From assembly GCA_012839395.1 (NCBI GenBank), contig DUNJ01000111.1, positions 1 to 6,262 on the forward strand: a stretch of DNA of 6,262 bases. The letters run 5' to 3'. This DNA is from Tepidimicrobium sp. (GTDB taxonomy: Bacteria > Bacillota > Clostridia > Tissierellales > Tepidimicrobiaceae). Within the stretch, counting starts at the first letter, position 1; the number at the start of each line of letters is the position of its first letter. The notes beneath the pieces are model-generated. The model ran no database searches and was not told where the DNA came from. It worked only from the letters and a program-made list of their open reading frames with translations. Positions 5,897 to 6,262 of this stretch are shown piece by piece. The translations under genes and the position numbers were made by a program.

Positions 5897-5938
5897 AAGC
5901 CCCCTTCTAATATCAATAATATTAGAAGGGGGCTTTTT
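5897..5938 (+). terminator. strong terminator-like hairpin overlapping the next gene's start
   Basis: AAGCCCCCTTCTAATAT (5897-5913) and ATATTAGAAGGGGGCTT (5919-5935) form a perfect 17-bp stem with a CAATA loop. The right arm runs into five Ts (5934-5938). It starts 21 nt after the transporter stop codon and should end that transcript. The right arm also contains AGAAGGGGG, the only candidate ribosome binding site of the next gene, whose ATG begins at 5939 immediately after the T run. Confidence 0.9.
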
Positions 5939-6262
5939 ATGAATAGGAATTGGATTAAGATCGCATCTATATATATTGGCACCGTAATAGGGGCGGGTTT
6001 TGCCTCGGGGAGGGAAATAATTGAGTTTTTTGGAATCTATGGAATTAAAGGCATAGGCGGTATGGCTATATCGGGAACGCTATTTGCTGTGTTGGGAACG
6101 TTACTTTTGGTGAAGATATATAATAATGATATAGAGAGTTTCGATCAGTTAATGGAAAAGCAATTTAGTCACAAATTTCGAAGCATAATAAATATTATAA
6201 TGGTATTTTCTTTATATACCGGCTTTAGTGTTATGGTAGCAGGAAGTGGAGCTATATTTAAA
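5939..6262 (+). CDS. YkvI-like membrane protein, N-terminal part (runs off the window)
   Basis: The first 108 codons of a gene continuing beyond the right edge, open to the last base. The N-terminus NWIKIASIYIGTVIGAGFAS resembles the YkvI family of uncharacterised membrane proteins, distantly related to amino-acid transporters with the LeuT-type fold. GTVIGAGFASG (14-24) would be the broken first helix. Further membrane segments lie at about 39-60 and 83-107, with a short hydrophilic loop (61-82) between. The ATG at 5939 is the only reasonable start: the first segment begins at residue 5, and no alternative start with a ribosome binding site is seen nearby. The substrate is unknown; its location next to a betaine module hints at a transport role, nothing more. 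Confidence 0.8.
   Translation, partial: MNRNWIKIASIYIGTVIGAGFASGREIIEFFGIYGIKGIGGMAISGTLFAVLGTLLLVKIYNNDIESFDQLMEKQFSHKFRSIINIIMVFSLYTGFSVMVAGSGAIFK

Overview
The window looks like part of the chromosome of an anaerobic, amino-acid- or methylamine-fermenting Firmicute of the Clostridia (a Tissierellales- or Peptostreptococcaceae-like relative is my guess). The DNA is AT-rich, Shine-Dalgarno sequences are strong, ATA, AGA and AGG codons are common, and there is a selenocysteine-containing reductase of the glycine/sarcosine/betaine reductase family, which is typical of Stickland-type clostridia.

Layout. Positions 1-199 are the 3' end of a 23S rRNA gene. A short spacer without tRNA follows, then a complete 5S rRNA (about 298-415) and a rho-independent terminator (426-463), so a ribosomal RNA operon ends here. 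A possible 50-residue protein of unknown function follows on the + strand (638-790). Its stop codon lies only 2 nt from that of a convergent TetR-family regulator gene (793-1443, - strand). Between this regulator and the next operon is a divergent control region. It holds a well-formed promoter for the regulator, a candidate promoter for the + strand operon, a perfect 12-bp inverted repeat and two tandem copies of an operator-like sequence (1540-1582).

The core is a two-gene operon for substrate-specific component B of a reductase, most likely betaine reductase: a GrdE/GrdI-type pyruvoyl proprotein (1640-2965) and a GrdB/GrdH-type selenoprotein (2978-4294). The selenoprotein gene is read through an in-frame TGA at 4025-4027 (Sec350, motif UxxCxxC), directly followed by a SECIS-like hairpin. 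A terminator (4300-4331) closes the operon. A betaine/carnitine/choline transporter of the BCCT family follows (4385-5875), with the complete aromatic cage of betaine carriers and without long regulatory tails. A second strong terminator (5897-5938) overlaps the start codon and ribosome binding site of a YkvI-like membrane protein gene that runs off the right edge (5939-6262).

How it works together (inference): the transporter brings in glycine betaine. GrdIH forms the pyruvoyl-bound betaine adduct and passes the carboxymethyl group to selenoprotein A (GrdA). Component C (GrdC/GrdD) then releases acetyl phosphate, with trimethylamine as the other product. GrdA, GrdC/D, thioredoxin and the selenocysteine machinery are not in this window and must be encoded elsewhere. 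The divergent TetR regulator probably controls the module, perhaps in response to betaine. The module's basic biochemistry is known. The less ordinary parts are its tandem operator with a TetR regulator, the start codon embedded in a terminator, and the unknown small protein.
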